Origin: Brachycybe producta
Lineage: Eukaryota; Arthropoda; Diplopoda; Playtdesmida; Andrognathidae
Direction: 5' to 3'
DNA: 64,000 nt
NCBI GenBank assembly: GCA_036925085.1
Contig: JAUPFP010000082.1
Location: 1 to 64,000 of the forward strand
Both the position numbers and the translations under genes were made by a program. The notes under the pieces were generated by a model, which saw only the letters and a list, made by a program, of their open reading frames with translations, was not told the origin of the DNA and did not search any database. Positions 12,061 through 25,718 of the stretch are shown piece after piece (within the stretch, counting starts at the first letter, position 1; each line of letters begins with the position of its first letter).

Positions 12061-15000
12061 ATATAATAAATGATGGACAAAAGAAGCCCGTAAAGAAGTA
12101 ATATGCACGGGGGCGATCGAGTGCGAAGACACTCGGCATAAGAGAAAGATTGAAAGTTGAATAAAAGTTAAAGTCCAACTTTGAAGTGCTCACGGGAGCC
12201 AACTAGTTCGGAAAGAAGTAAAACTAGTCGGCAGTAGAGTACGAACACATGCCAAAAAAGTGGTGCATTTTGACCCCCAAGCTCGACTCGCACTGCCTTG
12301 TAGAGCTAAGTGTGGCGGCCCAAACGTGCCTATAATTGCGGTATGTTGTCTCGCGGAGAGCTCTTACTTGCTGCACCAAAACTGTCTGAAAACGGTATAT
12401 TAGGGGGATGTAGATGTGCGTGCAGTCATGCCGCCTGAGACTACACCCGATAACGGGGACACTTTCTCAAGAAGAACCGTTGAAAACAAAAGTCCTGGGC
12501 ATGACATTAAAAGGCACCCTGGAGAATGAGGAGCACGCCTGTTGGATGTTTTTGCGGACAGAGAATATCTCTGACCCTCTGCATTGCAAGTGTTCGCTTC
12601 GGCTCTGAAGTCTGACTGCCTCAACACACATCTAAGCAGAATACATGGTAATATACTCGATAGAGTGTATTCAAGTGTTTGTTCTGTATATGGTGATGCT
12701 TTGGTATAGGACTTTGGTGTTTTTCTCTAACACACTCATGTGTCTGATTTCACATATGAAGTGGAGAAGCACGCCTGTTTGCGATGTTTATGCGGACAGA
12801 AGATGTCTTTGGCGACTTTGCGACTAGTTGTCATTTGATTCCTCTGACCCTCTGCATTGCACAGTGCCTGTTGCTTGGAAACTCAGTCATGTGAGTCTAT
12901 CCTTGAGTGTGTGTAAAAAAGCACGCCTGTTTGATGCTTTTGCGGACAGAAGGTCCCCCTTGACTCGCGCGTCGGAACGAAATTCGATGAGAATCGTACA
13001 ACTTACCGGGACTCGGTCGATACTCTTATCTTCCACCCTCGTTGTCTCGAAAACCGTTCACTACGATTGCATATGCGAGTCATATTCACGGGGATTCTCC
13101 TCTGACCCACTGCATTGCAAGTTTTGCTTCGACTCTGAAGTCTGACTGCCTCAACACACATATAAGCAGAATACATGGTAATATACTCGATAGAGTGTAT
13201 TCAATTCAATTCTGTATATGGTGATGCTTTGGTATAGGACTTTGGTGTTTTTCTCTAATGCACGCACTCATGTGTCTGATTTCACATGTGAAGTGGAGAA
13301 GCACGCCTGTTTGCGATGTTTATGCGGACAGAAGATATCTTTGGCAATTTTGCGACTTGTCATTTGATTCCTCTGACCCTCTGCATTGCACAGTGCCTGT
13401 TGCTTGGAAACTCCGTCATGTGAGTCTAGCCTTGAGTGTGTGTAAAAAAGCACGCCTGTTTGATGCTTTTGCGGACAGAAGGTCCCCCTTGACTCGCGCG
13501 TCGGAACGAAATTCGATGAGAATCGTACAACTTACCGGGACTCGGTCGATACTCTTATCTTCCACCCTCGTTGTCTCGAAAACCGTTCACTACGATTGCA
13601 TATGCGAGTCATATTCACGGGGATTCTCCTCTGACCCACTGCATTGCAAGTTTTGCTTCGACTCTGAAGTCTGACTGCCTCAACACACATATAAGCAGAA
13701 TACATGGTAATATACTCGATAGAGTGTATTCAAGTGTTTGTTCTGTATATGATGATGCTTTGGCTTAGGACTTTGGTGTTTTTCTCTAACACACTCATGT
13801 GTCTGATTTCACATATGAAGTGGAGAAGCACGCCTGTTTGCGATGTTTATGCGGACAGAAGATGTCTTTGGCAACTTTGCGACTTGTCATTTGATTCCTC
13901 TGACCCTCTGCATTGCATAAAGCCTGTTGCTTGGAAACTCCGTCATGTGAGTCTATCCTTGGGTGTGTGTAGATGTTCTGTTTACGCTTTTGCTTTTGCG
14001 GACAGGATATCCCCCTTGACTCGTGCGTCGGAACGAAATTCGATGAGAATCGTACAACTTACCGGGACTCGGTCGATACTCTTATCTTCCCTTACCCTCG
14101 TTGTCTCGAAAACCCGTTCATATACGATAGCATATGCGAGTCATTTACAAGGGGATGTCTGACCCACTGCATTGCCGAAGCAGCAACGTCGCTTTGTCGG
14201 TCTCACGTGAGTAATCAATAGAAAAAAGTTTAGAGTCCAACTTTGAAGTGCTCACGGCAGAGATCTTGGCCGTAAGACAGTAAATCTGGTCGGCAGTTGG
14301 AGCCGGACACTTGCCAAAAAAGTGGTGCATTTTGACCCCCAATCTCTACTCGCTCTGCCTTGTAGAGTTAATTGTGGCGGACCAAATGTCACTATATTTG
14401 CGGTATGTTGTCTCGCGGAGAGCTCTTACTTGCTGCCCCAAAACTGTCTGAAAACGGTATATTAGGGGGATGTAGATGTGCGTGCAGTCATGCCGCCTGA
14501 GACTACACCCGATAACGGGGACACTTTCTCAAGAAGAACCGTTGAAAACAAAAGTCCTGGGCATGACATTAAAAGGCACCCTGGAGAATGAGGAGCACGC
14601 CTGTTGGATGTTTTTGCGGACAGAATATCTCTGACCCTCTGCATTGCAAGTGTTCGCTTCGGCTCTGAAGTCTGACTGCCTCAACACACATCTAAGCAGA
14701 ATACATGGTAATATACTCGATAGAGTGTATTCAATTCAATTCTGTATATGGTGATGCTTTGGTATAGGACTTTGGTGTTTTTCTCTAATGCACGCACTCA
14801 TGTGTCTGATTTCACATGTGAAGTGGAGAAGCACGCCTGTTTGCGATGTTTATGCGGACAGAAGATGTCTTTGGCGACTTTGCGACTCTGTTGTCATTTG
14901 ATTCCTCTGACCCTCTGCATTGCACAGTGCCTGTTGCTTTGAAACTCCATAATGTGAGTCTATCCTTGGGTGTGTGTAAAAAAGCACGCCTGTTTGATGC

Positions 15001-18000
15001 TTTTGCGGACAGAAGGTCCCCCTTGACTCGCGCGTCGGAACGAAATTCGATGAGAATCGTACAACTTACCGGGACTCGGTCGATACTCTTATCTTCCACC
15101 CTCGTTGTCTCGAAAACCGTTCACTACGATTGCATATGCGAGTCATATTCACGGGGATTCTCCTCTGACCCACTGCATTGCAAGTTTTGCTTCGACTCTG
15201 AAGTCTGACTGCCTTAACACACATATAAGCAGAATACATGGTAATATACTCGATAGAGTGTATTCAAGTGTTTGTTCTGTATATGATGATGCTTTGGCAT
15301 AGGACTTTGGTGTTTTTCTCTAACACACTCATGTGTCTGATTTCACATATGAAGTGGAGAAGCACGCCTGTTTGCTATGTTTATGCGGACAGAAGATGTC
15401 TTTGGCAATTTTGCGACTTGTCATTTGATTCCTCTGACCCTCTGCATTGCATAAAGCCTGTTGCTTGGAAACTCCATAATGTGAGTCTATCCTTGGGTGT
15501 GTGTAGAAGCACGTCTGTATACGATTGCTTTTGCGGACAGAAGGTCCCCCTTGACTCGCGCGTCGGAACGAAATTCGATGAGAATCGTACAACTTACCGG
15601 GACTCGGTCGATACTCTTATCTTCCACCCTCGTTGTCTCGAAAACGCGTTCATATACGATAGCATATGCGAGTCATTTACAAGGGGATGTCTGACCCACT
15701 GCATTGCCGAAGCAGCAACGTCGCTTTGTCGGTCTCACGTGAGTAATCAATAGAAATAACTTTAGAGTCCAACTTTGAAGTGCTCACGGCAGAGATCTTG
15801 GCCGTAAGACAGTAAATCTGGTCGGCAGTTGGAGCCGGACACTTGCCAAAAAAGTGGTGCATTTTGACCCCCAATCTCTACTCGCTCTGCCTTGTAGAGT
15901 TAATTGTGGCGGACCAAATGTCACTATATTTGCGGTATGTTGTCTCGCGGAGAGCTCTTACTTGCTGCCCCAAAACTGTCTGAAAACGGTATATTAGGGG
16001 GATGTAGATGTGCGTGCAGTCATGCCGCCTGAGACTACACCCGATAACGGGGACACTTTCTCAAGAAGAACCGTTGAAAACAAAAGTCCTGGGCATGACA
16101 TTAAAAGGCACCCTGGAGAATGAGGAGCACGCCTGTTGGATGTTTTTGCGGACAGAATATCTCTGACCCTCTGCATTGCAAGTGTTCGCTTCGGCTCTGA
16201 AGTCTGACTGCCTCAACACACATCTAAGCAGAATACATGGTAATATACTCGATAGAGTGTATTCAATTCTGTATATGGTGATGCTTTGGTATAGGACTTT
16301 GGTGTTTTTCTCTAATGCACGCACTCATGTGTCTGATTTCACATATGAAGTGGAGAAGCACGCCTGTTTGTGATGTTTTTGCGGACAGAAGATGTCTTTG
16401 GCGACTTTGCGACTAGTTGTCATTTGATTCCTCTGACCCTCTGCATTGCACAGTGCCTGTTGCTTGGAAACTCAGTCATGTGAGTCTATCCTTGAGTGTG
16501 TGTAAAAAAGCACGCCTGTTTGATGCTTTTGCGGACAGAAGGTCCCCCTTGACTCGCGCGTCGGAACGAAATTCGATGAGAATCGTACAACTTACCGGGA
16601 CTCGGTCGATACTCTTATCTTCCACCCTCGTTGTCTCGAAAACCGTTCACTACGATTGCATATGCGAGTCATATTCACGGGGATTCTCCTCTGACCCACT
16701 GCATTGCAAGTTTTGCTTCGACTCTGAAGTCTGACTGCCTTAACACACATATAAGCAGAATACATGGTAATATACTCGATAGTGTATTCAAGTGTTTGTT
16801 CTGTATATGATGATGCTTTGGCATAGGACTTTGGTGTTTTTCTCTAACACACTCATGTGTCTGATTTCACATATGAAGTGGAGAAGCACGCCTGTTTGCG
16901 ATGTTTATGCGGACAGAAGATGTCTTTGGCAATTTTGCGACTTGTCATTTGATTCCTCTGACCCTCTGCATTGCACAGTGCCTGTTGCTTGGAAACTCCA
17001 TAATGTGAGTCTATCCTTGGCTGTGTGTGTAGAAGCACGTCTGTTTACGATTGCTTTTGCGGACAGAAGGTCCCCCTTGACTCGCGCGTCGGAACGAAAT
17101 TCGATGAGAATCGTACAACTTACCGGGACTCGGTCGATACTCTTATCTTCCACCCTCGTTGTCTCGAAAACCGTTCACTACGATTGCATATGCGAGTCAT
17201 ATTCACGGGGATTCTCCTCTGACCCACTGCATGGCAGACCGTTGCTTCGGCTCTGAAGTCTGACTGCCTCAACACACATCTAAGCAGAATACATGGTAAT
17301 ATACTCGATAGAGTGTATTCCAGTGTTTGTTCTGTATATGGTGATGCTTTGGCATAGGACTTTGGTGTTTTTCTCTGATGCACACACTCACGTGTCTGAT
17401 TTTACATATGGAGAAGCACGCCTGTTGAATGTTTTTGCGGACAGAAGATGTATTTGGCAGCTTTGCGACTTTGTTGTCATTTGATTCCTCTGACCCTCTG
17501 CATTATTGTACAGTGCTGTTGCTTGGAAACTCCATAATGTGAGTCTATCCTTGGGTGTGTGTAGAAGCACGTCTGTTTACGATTGCTTTTGCGGACAGAA
17601 GGTCCCCCTTGACTCGCGCGTCGGAACGAAATTCGATGAGAATCGTACAACTTACCGGGACTCGGTCGATACTCTTATCTTCCCTTACCCTCGTTGTCTC
17701 GAAAACCCGTTCATATACGATAGCATATGCGAGTCATTTACAAGGGGATGTCTGACCCACTGCATTGCCGAAGCAGCAACGTCGCTTTGTCGGTCTCACG
17801 TGAGTAATCAATAGAAAAAAGTTTAGAGTCCAACTTTGAAGTGCTCACGGCAGAGATCTTGGCCGTAAGACAGTAAATCTGGTCGGCAGTTGGAGCCGGA
17901 CACTTGCCAAAAAAGTGGTGCATTTTGACCCCCAATCTCTACTCGCTCTGCCTTGTAGAGTTAATTGTGGCGGACCAAATGTCACTATATTTGCGGTATG

Positions 18001-21000
18001 TTGTCTCGCGGAGAGCTCTTACTTGCTGCACCAAAACTGTCTGAAAACGGTATATTAGGGGGATGTAGATGTGCGTGCAGTCATGCCGCCTGAGACTACA
18101 CCCGATAACGGGGACACTTTCTCAAGAAGAACCGTTGAAAACAAAAGTCCTGGGCATGACATTAAAAGGCACCCTGGAGAATGAGGAGCACGCCTGTTGG
18201 ATGTTTTTGCGGACAGAATATCTCTGACCCTCTGCATTGCAAGTGTTCGCTTCGGCTCTGAAGTCTGACTGCCTCAACACACATCTAAGCAGAATACAGG
18301 GTAATATACTCGATAGAGTGTATTCAATTCTGTATATGGTGATGCTTTGGTATAGGACTTTGGTGTTTTTCTCTAATGCACGCACTCATGTGTCTGATTT
18401 CACATATGAAGTGGAGAAGCACGCCTGTTTGTGATGTTTTTGCGGACAGAAGATGTCTTTGGCGACTTTGCGACTAGTTGTCATTTGATTCCTCTGACCC
18501 TCTGCATTGCACAGTGCCTGTTGCTTGGAAACTCCATAATGTGAGTCTATCCTTGGGTGTGTGTAAAAAAGCACGCCTGTTTGATGCTTTTGCGGACAGA
18601 AGGTCCCCCTTGACTCGCGCGTCGGAACGAAATTCGATGAGAATCGTACAACTTACCGGGACTCGGTCGATACTCTTATCTTCCACCCTCGTTGTCTCGA
18701 AAACCGTTCACTACGATTGCATATGCGAGTCATATTCACGGGGATTCTCCTCTGACCCACTGCATTGCAAGTTTTGCTTCGACTCTGAAGTCTGACTGCC
18801 TCAACACACATATAAGCAGAATACATGGTAATATACTCGATAGAGTGTATTCAAGTGCTTGTTCTGTATATGGTGATGCTTTGGTATAGGACTTTGGTGT
18901 TTTTCTCTAATGCACACACTCACGTGTCTGATTTTACATATGGAGAAGCACGCCTGTTTGTGATGTTTTTGCGGACAGAAGATGTCTTTGGCAACTTTGC
19001 GACTCTGTTGTCATTTGATTCCTCTGACCCTCTGCATTATTGTACAGTGCCTGGACACTCCATAATGTGAGTCTATCCTTGGGTGTGTGTGTAGAAGCAC
19101 GTCTGTTTACGATGCTTTTGCGGACAGAAGGTCCCCCTTGACTCGCGCGTCGGAACGAAATTCGATGAGAATCGTACAACTTACCGGGACTCGGTCGATA
19201 CTCTTATCTTCCACCCTCGTTGTCTCGAAAACCCGTTCATATACGATAGCATATGCGAGTCATTTACAAGGGGATGTCTGACCCACTGCATTGCCGAAGC
19301 AGCAACGTCGCTTTGTCGGTCTCACGTGAGTAATCAATAGAAATAACTTTAGAGTCCAACTTTGAAGTGCTCACGGCAGAGATCTTGGCCGTAAGACAGT
19401 AAATCTGGTCGGCAGTTGGAGCCGGACACTTGCCAAAAAAGTGGTGCATTTTGACCCCCAATCTCTACTCGCTCTGCCTTGTAGAGTTAATTGTGGCGGA
19501 CCAAATGTCACTATATTTGCGGTATGTTGTCTCGCGGAGAGCTCTTACTTGCTGCACCAAAACTGTCTGAAAACGGTATATTAGGGGGATGTAGATGTGC
19601 GTGCAGTCATGCCGCCTGAGACTACACCCGATAACGGGGACACTTTCTCAAGAAGAACCGTTGAAAACAAAAGTCCTGGGCATGACATTAAAAGGCACCC
19701 TGGAGAATGAGGAGCACGCCTGTTGGATGTTTTTGCGGACAGAATATCTCTGACCCTCTGCATTGCAAGTGTTCGCTTCGGCTCTGAAGTCTGACTGCCT
19801 CAACACACATCTAAGCAGAATAGATGGTAATATACTCGATAGAGTGTATTCAAGTGTTTGTTCTGTATATGGTGATGCTTTGGTATAGGACTTTGGTGTT
19901 TTTCTCTAATGCACGCACTCATGTGTCTGATTTCACATATGAAGTGGAGAAGCACGCCTGTTTGTGATGTTTTTGCGGACAGAAGATGTCTTTGGCAACT
20001 TTGCTACTCTGTTGTCATTTGATTCCTCTGACCCTCTGCATTGCACAGTGCCTGTTGCTTTGAAACTCCATAATGTGAGTCTATCCTTGGGTGTGTGTAA
20101 AAAAGCACGCCTGTTTGATGCTTTTGCGGACAGGATATCCCCCTTGACTCGTGCGTCGGAACGAAATTCGATGAGAATCGTACAACTTACCGGGACTCGG
20201 TCGATACTCTTATCTTCCCTTACCCTCGTTGTCTCGAAAACCCGTTCATATACGATAGCATATGCGAGTCATTTACAAGGGGATGTCTGACCCACTGCAT
20301 TGCCGAAGCAGCAACGTCGCTTTGTCGGTCTCACGTGAGTAATCAATAGAAAAAAGTTTAGAGTCCAACTTTGAAGTGCTCACGGCAGAGATCTTGGCCG
20401 TAAGACAGTAAATCTGGTCGGCAGTTGGAGCCGGACACTTGCCAAAAAAGTGGTGCATTTTGACCCCCAATCTCTACTCGCTCTGCCTTGTAGAGTTAAT
20501 TGTGGCGGACCAAATGTCACTATATTTGCGGTATGTTGTCTCGCGGAGAGCTCTTACTTGCTGCACCAAAACTGTCTGAAAACGGTATATTAGGGGGATG
20601 TAGATGTGCGTGCAGTCATGCCGCCTGAGACTACACCCGATAACGGGGACACTTTCTCAAGAAGAACCGTTGAAAACAAAAGTCCTGGGCATGACATTAA
20701 AAGGCACCCTGGAGAATGAGGAGCACGCCTGTTGGATGTTTTTGCGGACAGAATATCTCTGACCCTCTGCATTGCAAGTGTTCGCTTCGGCTCTGAAGTT
20801 TGACTGCCTCAACACACATAAGCAGTTCGAATAATGGTAATATACTCGATAGAGTGTATTCCAGTGTTTGTTCTGTCTATGGTGATGCTTTGGTATAGGA
20901 CTTTGGTGTTTTTCTCTAATGCACGCACTCATGTGTCTGATTTCACATGTGAAGTGGAGAAGCACGCCTGTTTGCGATGTTTATGCGGACAGAAGATATC

Positions 21001-24000
21001 TTTGGCAATTTTGCGACTTGTCATTTGATTCCTCTGACCCTCTGCATTGCACAGTGCCTGTTGCTTGGAAACTCCGTCATGTGAGTCTAGCCTTGAGTGT
21101 GTGTAAAAAAGCACGCCTGTTTGATGCTTTTGCGGACAGAAGGTCCCCCTTGACTCGCGCGTCGGAACGAAATTCGATGAGAATCGTACAACTTACCGGG
21201 ACTCGGTCGATACTCTTATCTTCCACCCTCGTTGTCTCGAAAACCGTTCACTACGATTGCATATGCGAGTCATATTCACGGGGATTCTCCTCTGACCCAC
21301 TGCATTGCAAGTTTTGCTTCGACTCTGAAGTCTGACTGCCTTAACACACATATAAGCAGAATACATGGTAATATACTCGATAGAGTGTATTCAATTCAAT
21401 TCTGTATATGGTGATGCTTTGGCATAGGACTTTGGTGTTTTTCTCTAACACACTCATGTGTCTGATTTCACATATGAAGTGGAGAAGCACGCCTGTTTGC
21501 GATGTTTATGCGGACAGAAGATGTCTTTGGCAACTTTGCGACTCTGTTGTCATTTGATTCCTCTGACCCTCTGCATTGCATAAAGCCTGTTGCTTGGAAA
21601 CTCCATAATGTGAGTCTATCCTTGGGTGTGTGTAGAAGCACGTCTGTATACGATTGCTTTTGCGGACAGAAGGTCCCCCTTGACTCGCGCGTCGGAACGA
21701 AATTCGATGAGAATCGTACAACTTACCGGGACTCGGTCGATACTCTTATCTTCCCTTACCCTCGTTGTCTCGAAAACCCGTTCATATACGATAGCATATG
21801 CGAGTCATTTACAAGGGGATGTCTGACCCACTGCATTGCCGAAGCAGCAACGTCGCTTTGTCGGTCTCACGTGAGTAATCAATAGAAAAAAGTTTAGAGT
21901 CCAACTTTGAAGTGCTCACGGCAGAGATCTTGGCCGTAAGACAGTTAATCTGGTCGGCAGTTGGAGCCGGACACTTGCCAAAAAAGTGGTGCATTTTGAC
22001 CCCCAATCTCTACTCGCTCTGCCTTGTAGAGTTAATTGTGGCGGACCAAATGTCACTATATTTGCGGTATGTTGTCTCGCGGAGAGCTCTTACTTGCTGC
22101 ACCAAAACTGTCTGAAAACGGTATATTAGGGGGATGTAGATGTGCGTGCAGTCATGCCGCCTGAGACTACACCCGATAACGGGGACACTTTCTCAAGAAG
22201 AACCGTTGAAAACAAAAGTCCTGGGCATGACATTAAAAGGCACCCTGGAGAATGAGGAGCACGCCTGTTGGATGTTTTTGCGGACAGAGAATATCTCTGA
22301 CCCTCTGCATTGCAAGTGTTCGCTTCGGCTCTGAAGTCTGACTGCCTCAACACACATCTAAGCAGAATACATGGTAATATACTCGATAGAGTGTATTCAA
22401 TTCTGTATATGGTGATGCTTTGGTATAGGACTTTGGTGTTTTTCTCTAATGCACGCACTCATGTGTCTGATTTCACATGTGAAGTGGAGAAGCACGCCTG
22501 TTGAATGTTTTTGCGGACAGAAGATGTCTTTGGCGACTTTGCGACTAGTTGTCATTTGATTCCTCTGACCCTCTGCATTGCACAGTGCCTGTTGCTTGGA
22601 AACTCCGTCATGTGAGTCTAGCCTTGAGTGTGTGTAAAAAAGCACGCCTGTTTGATGCTTTTGCGGACAGAAGGTCCCCCTTGACTCGCGCGTCGGAACG
22701 AAATTCGATGAGAATCGTACAACTTACCGGGACTCGGTCGATACTCTTATCTTCCACCTTCGTTGTCTCGAAAACCGTTCACTACGATTGCATATGCGAG
22801 TCATATTCACGGGGATTCTCCTCTGACCCACTGCATTGCAAGTTTTGCTTCGACTCTGAAGTCTGACTGCCTCAACACACATATAAGCAGAATACATGGT
22901 AATATACTCGATAGAGTGTATTCAAGTGTTTGTTCTGTATATGATGATGCTTTGGCATAGGACTTTGGTGTTTTTCTCTAACACACTCATGTGTCTGATT
23001 TCACATATGAAGTGGAGAAGCACGCCTGTTTGCGATGTTTATGCGGACAGAAGATGTCTTTGGCAATTTTGCGCCTTGTCATTTGATTCCTCTGACCCTC
23101 TGCATTGCATAAAGCCTGTTGCTTGGAAACTCCATAATGTGAGTCTATCCTTGGGTGTGTGTAGATGTTCTGTTTACGCTTTTGCTTTTGCGGACAGGAT
23201 ATCCCCCTTGACTCGTGCGTCGGAACGAAATTCGATGAGAATCGTACAACTTACCGGGACTCGGTCGATACTCTTATCTTCCACCCTTGTTGTCTCGAAA
23301 ACCCGTTCATATACGATAGCATATGCGAGTCATTTACAAGGGGATGTCTGACCCACTGCATTGCCGAAGCAGCAACGTCGCTTTGTCGGTCTCACGTGAG
23401 TAATCAATAGAAAAAAGTTTAGAGTCCAACTTTGAAGTGCTCACGGCAGAGATCTTGGCCGTAAGACAGTAAATCTGGTCGGCAGTTGGAGCCGGACACT
23501 TGCCAAAAAAGTGGTGCATTTTGACCCCCAAGCTCGACTCGCACTGCCTTGTAGAGCTAAGTGTGGCGGCCCAAACGTGCCTATAATTGCGGTATGTCGT
23601 CTCGCGGAGAGCTCTTACTTGCTGCACCAAAACTGTCTGAAAACGGTATATTAGGGGGATGTAGATGTGCGTGCAGTCATGCCGCCTGAGACTACACCCG
23701 ATAACGGGGACACTTTCTCAAGAAGAACCGTTGAAAACAAAAGTCCTGGGCATGACATTAAAAGGCACCCTGGAGAATGAGGAGCACGCCTGTTGGATGT
23801 TTTTGCGGACAGAATATCTCTGACCCTCTGCATTGCAAGTGTTCGCTTCGGCTCTGAAGTCTGACTGCCTCAACACACATCTAAGCAGAATACATGGTAA
23901 TATACTCGATAGAGTGTATTCAATTCAATTCTGTATATGGTGATGCTTTGGTATAGGACTTTGGTGTTTTTCTCTAATGCACGCACTCATGTGTCTGATT

Positions 24001-25718
24001 TCACATATGAAGTGGAGAAGCACGCCTGTTTGTGATGTTTTTGCGGACAGAAGATGTCTTTGGCAACTTTGCTACTCTGTTGTCATTTGATTCCTCTGAC
24101 CCTCTGCATTGCACAGTGCCTGTTGCTTTGAAACTCCATAATGTGAGTCTATCCTTGGGTGTGTGTAAAAAAGCACGCCTGTTTGATGCTTTTGCGGACA
24201 GAAGGTCCCCCTTGACTCGCGCGTCGGAACGAAATTCGATGAGAATCGTACAACTTACCGGGACTCGGTCGATACTCTTATCTTCCACCCTCGTTGTCTC
24301 GAAAACCGTTCACTACGATTGCATATGCGAGTCATATTCACAGGGATTCTCCTCTGACCCACTGCATTGCAAGTTTTGCTTCGACTCTGAAGTCTGACTG
24401 CCTTAACACACATATAAGCAGAATACATGGTAATATACTCGATAGAGTGTATTCAAGTGTTTGTTCTGTATATGATGATGCTTTGGCATAGGACTTTGGT
24501 GTTTTTCTCTAACACACTCATGTGTCTGATTTCACATATGAAGTGGAGAAGCACGCCTGTTTGCGATGTTTATGCGGACAGAAGATATCTTTGGCAATTT
24601 TGCGACTTGTCATTTGATTCCTCTGACCCTCTGCATTGCATAAAGCCTGTTGCTTGGAAACTCCATAATGTGAGTCTATCCTTGGGTGTGTGTAGAAGCA
24701 CGTCTGTATACGATTGCTTTTGCGGACAGAAGGTCCCCCTTGACTCGCGCGTCGGAACGAAATTCGATGAGAATCGTACAACTTACCGGGACTCGGTCGA
24801 TACTCTTATCTTCCCTTACCCTCGTTGTCTCGAAAACCCGTTCATATACGATAGCATATGCGAGTCATTTACAAGGGGATGTCTGACCCACTGCATTGCC
24901 GAAGCAGCAACGTCGCTTTGGTGGTCTCACGTGAGTAATCAATAGAAATAACTTTAGAGTCCAACTTTGAAGTGCTCACGGCAGAGATCTTGGCCGTAAG
25001 ACAGTAAATCTGGTCGGCAGTTGGAGCCGGACACTTGCCAAAAAAGTGGTGCATTTTGACCCCCAAGCTCTACTCGCTCTGCCTTGTAGAGTTAATTGTG
25101 GCGGACCAAATGTCACTATATTTGCGGTATGTTGTCTCGCGGAGAGCTCTTACTTGCTGCCCCAAAACTGTCTGAAAACGGTATATTAGGGGGATGTAGA
25201 TGTGCGTGCAGTCATGCCGCCTGAGACTACACCCGATAACGGGGACACTTTCTCAAGAAGAACCGTTGAAAACAAAAGTCCTGGGCATGACATTAAAAGG
25301 CACCCTGGAGAATGAGGAGCACGCCTGTTGGATGTTTTTGCGGACAGAATATCTCTGACCCTCTGCATTGCAAGTGTTCGCTTCGGCTCTGAAGTCTGAC
25401 TGCCTCAACACACATCTAAGCAGAATACATGGTAATATACTCGATAGAGTGTATTCAATTCTGTATATGGTGATGCTTTGGTATAGGACTTTGGTGTTTT
25501 TCTCTAATGCACGCACTCATGTGTCTGATTTCACATGTGAAGTGGAGAAGCACGCCTGTTGAATGTTTTTGCGGACAGAAGATGTCTTTGGCGACTTTGC
25601 GACTAGTTGTCATTTGATTCCTCTGACCCTCTGCATTATTGTACAGTGCCTGTTGCTTGGACACTCCGTAATGTGAGTCTATCCTTGAGTGTGTGTAAAA
25701 AAGCACGCCTGTTTGATG
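12061..25718 (+). repeat. Nine higher-order IGS repeats of 1.0-2.1 kb (unit 1)
   Basis: Each higher-order repeat has a conserved part of about 1.0 kb, including the 160-bp promoter-like block, plus zero, one or two inserted sub-repeats of about 525-530 bp. Distances between successive G5 ends of the block are 2062, 1532, 2061, 1526, 1009, 1536, 1525 and 1535 bp, so length is quantised. The sub-repeats consist of cassettes that open with GCACGCCTG...GCGGACAG and close with TCTGACCC(T/A)CTGCATTGC, with interiors of about 8, 50 and 180 bp. GTAATATACTCGATAGAGTG and a TGTGTCTGATTTCACAT segment separate the cassettes. I could not trace most of this zone to rRNA. Unit 2 has only three higher-order repeats here. 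Confidence 0.9.
12247..12407 (+). promoter_or_regulatory. Promoter-like 160-bp block, first copy
   Basis: This nearly invariant block begins AC(A/T)TGCCAAAAAAGTGG, continues through GTCTCGCGGAGAGCTCTTAC and ends GGTATATTAGGGGG. Further copies in the 1.0-2.1-kb zone lie at 14309-14469, 15841-16001, 17902-18062, 19428-19588, 20437-20597, 21973-22133, 23498-23658 and 25033-25193. All are 160-161 bp, conserved more strictly than their flanks and shared by two otherwise different repeat zones. The length fits a Pol I promoter with upstream element and core, and TATATTAGGGGG resembles the Pol I start motif known from plants. The assignment as spacer promoters is inference. Confidence 0.45.

Noticed and set aside
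12390..12407. Plant origin inferred from the TATATTAGGGGG motif
   Set aside because: The 5.8S and 28S sequences look animal and the spacer layout is not diagnostic; similarity to the plant Pol I start motif may be convergent.
12061..25718. C/D box snoRNA genes suggested by TTTGATG and CTGA in the cassettes
   Set aside because: The would-be C box is not conserved (TTTAATG, TTGGATG, TTGCGATG occur at the same place), so the pattern does not hold.
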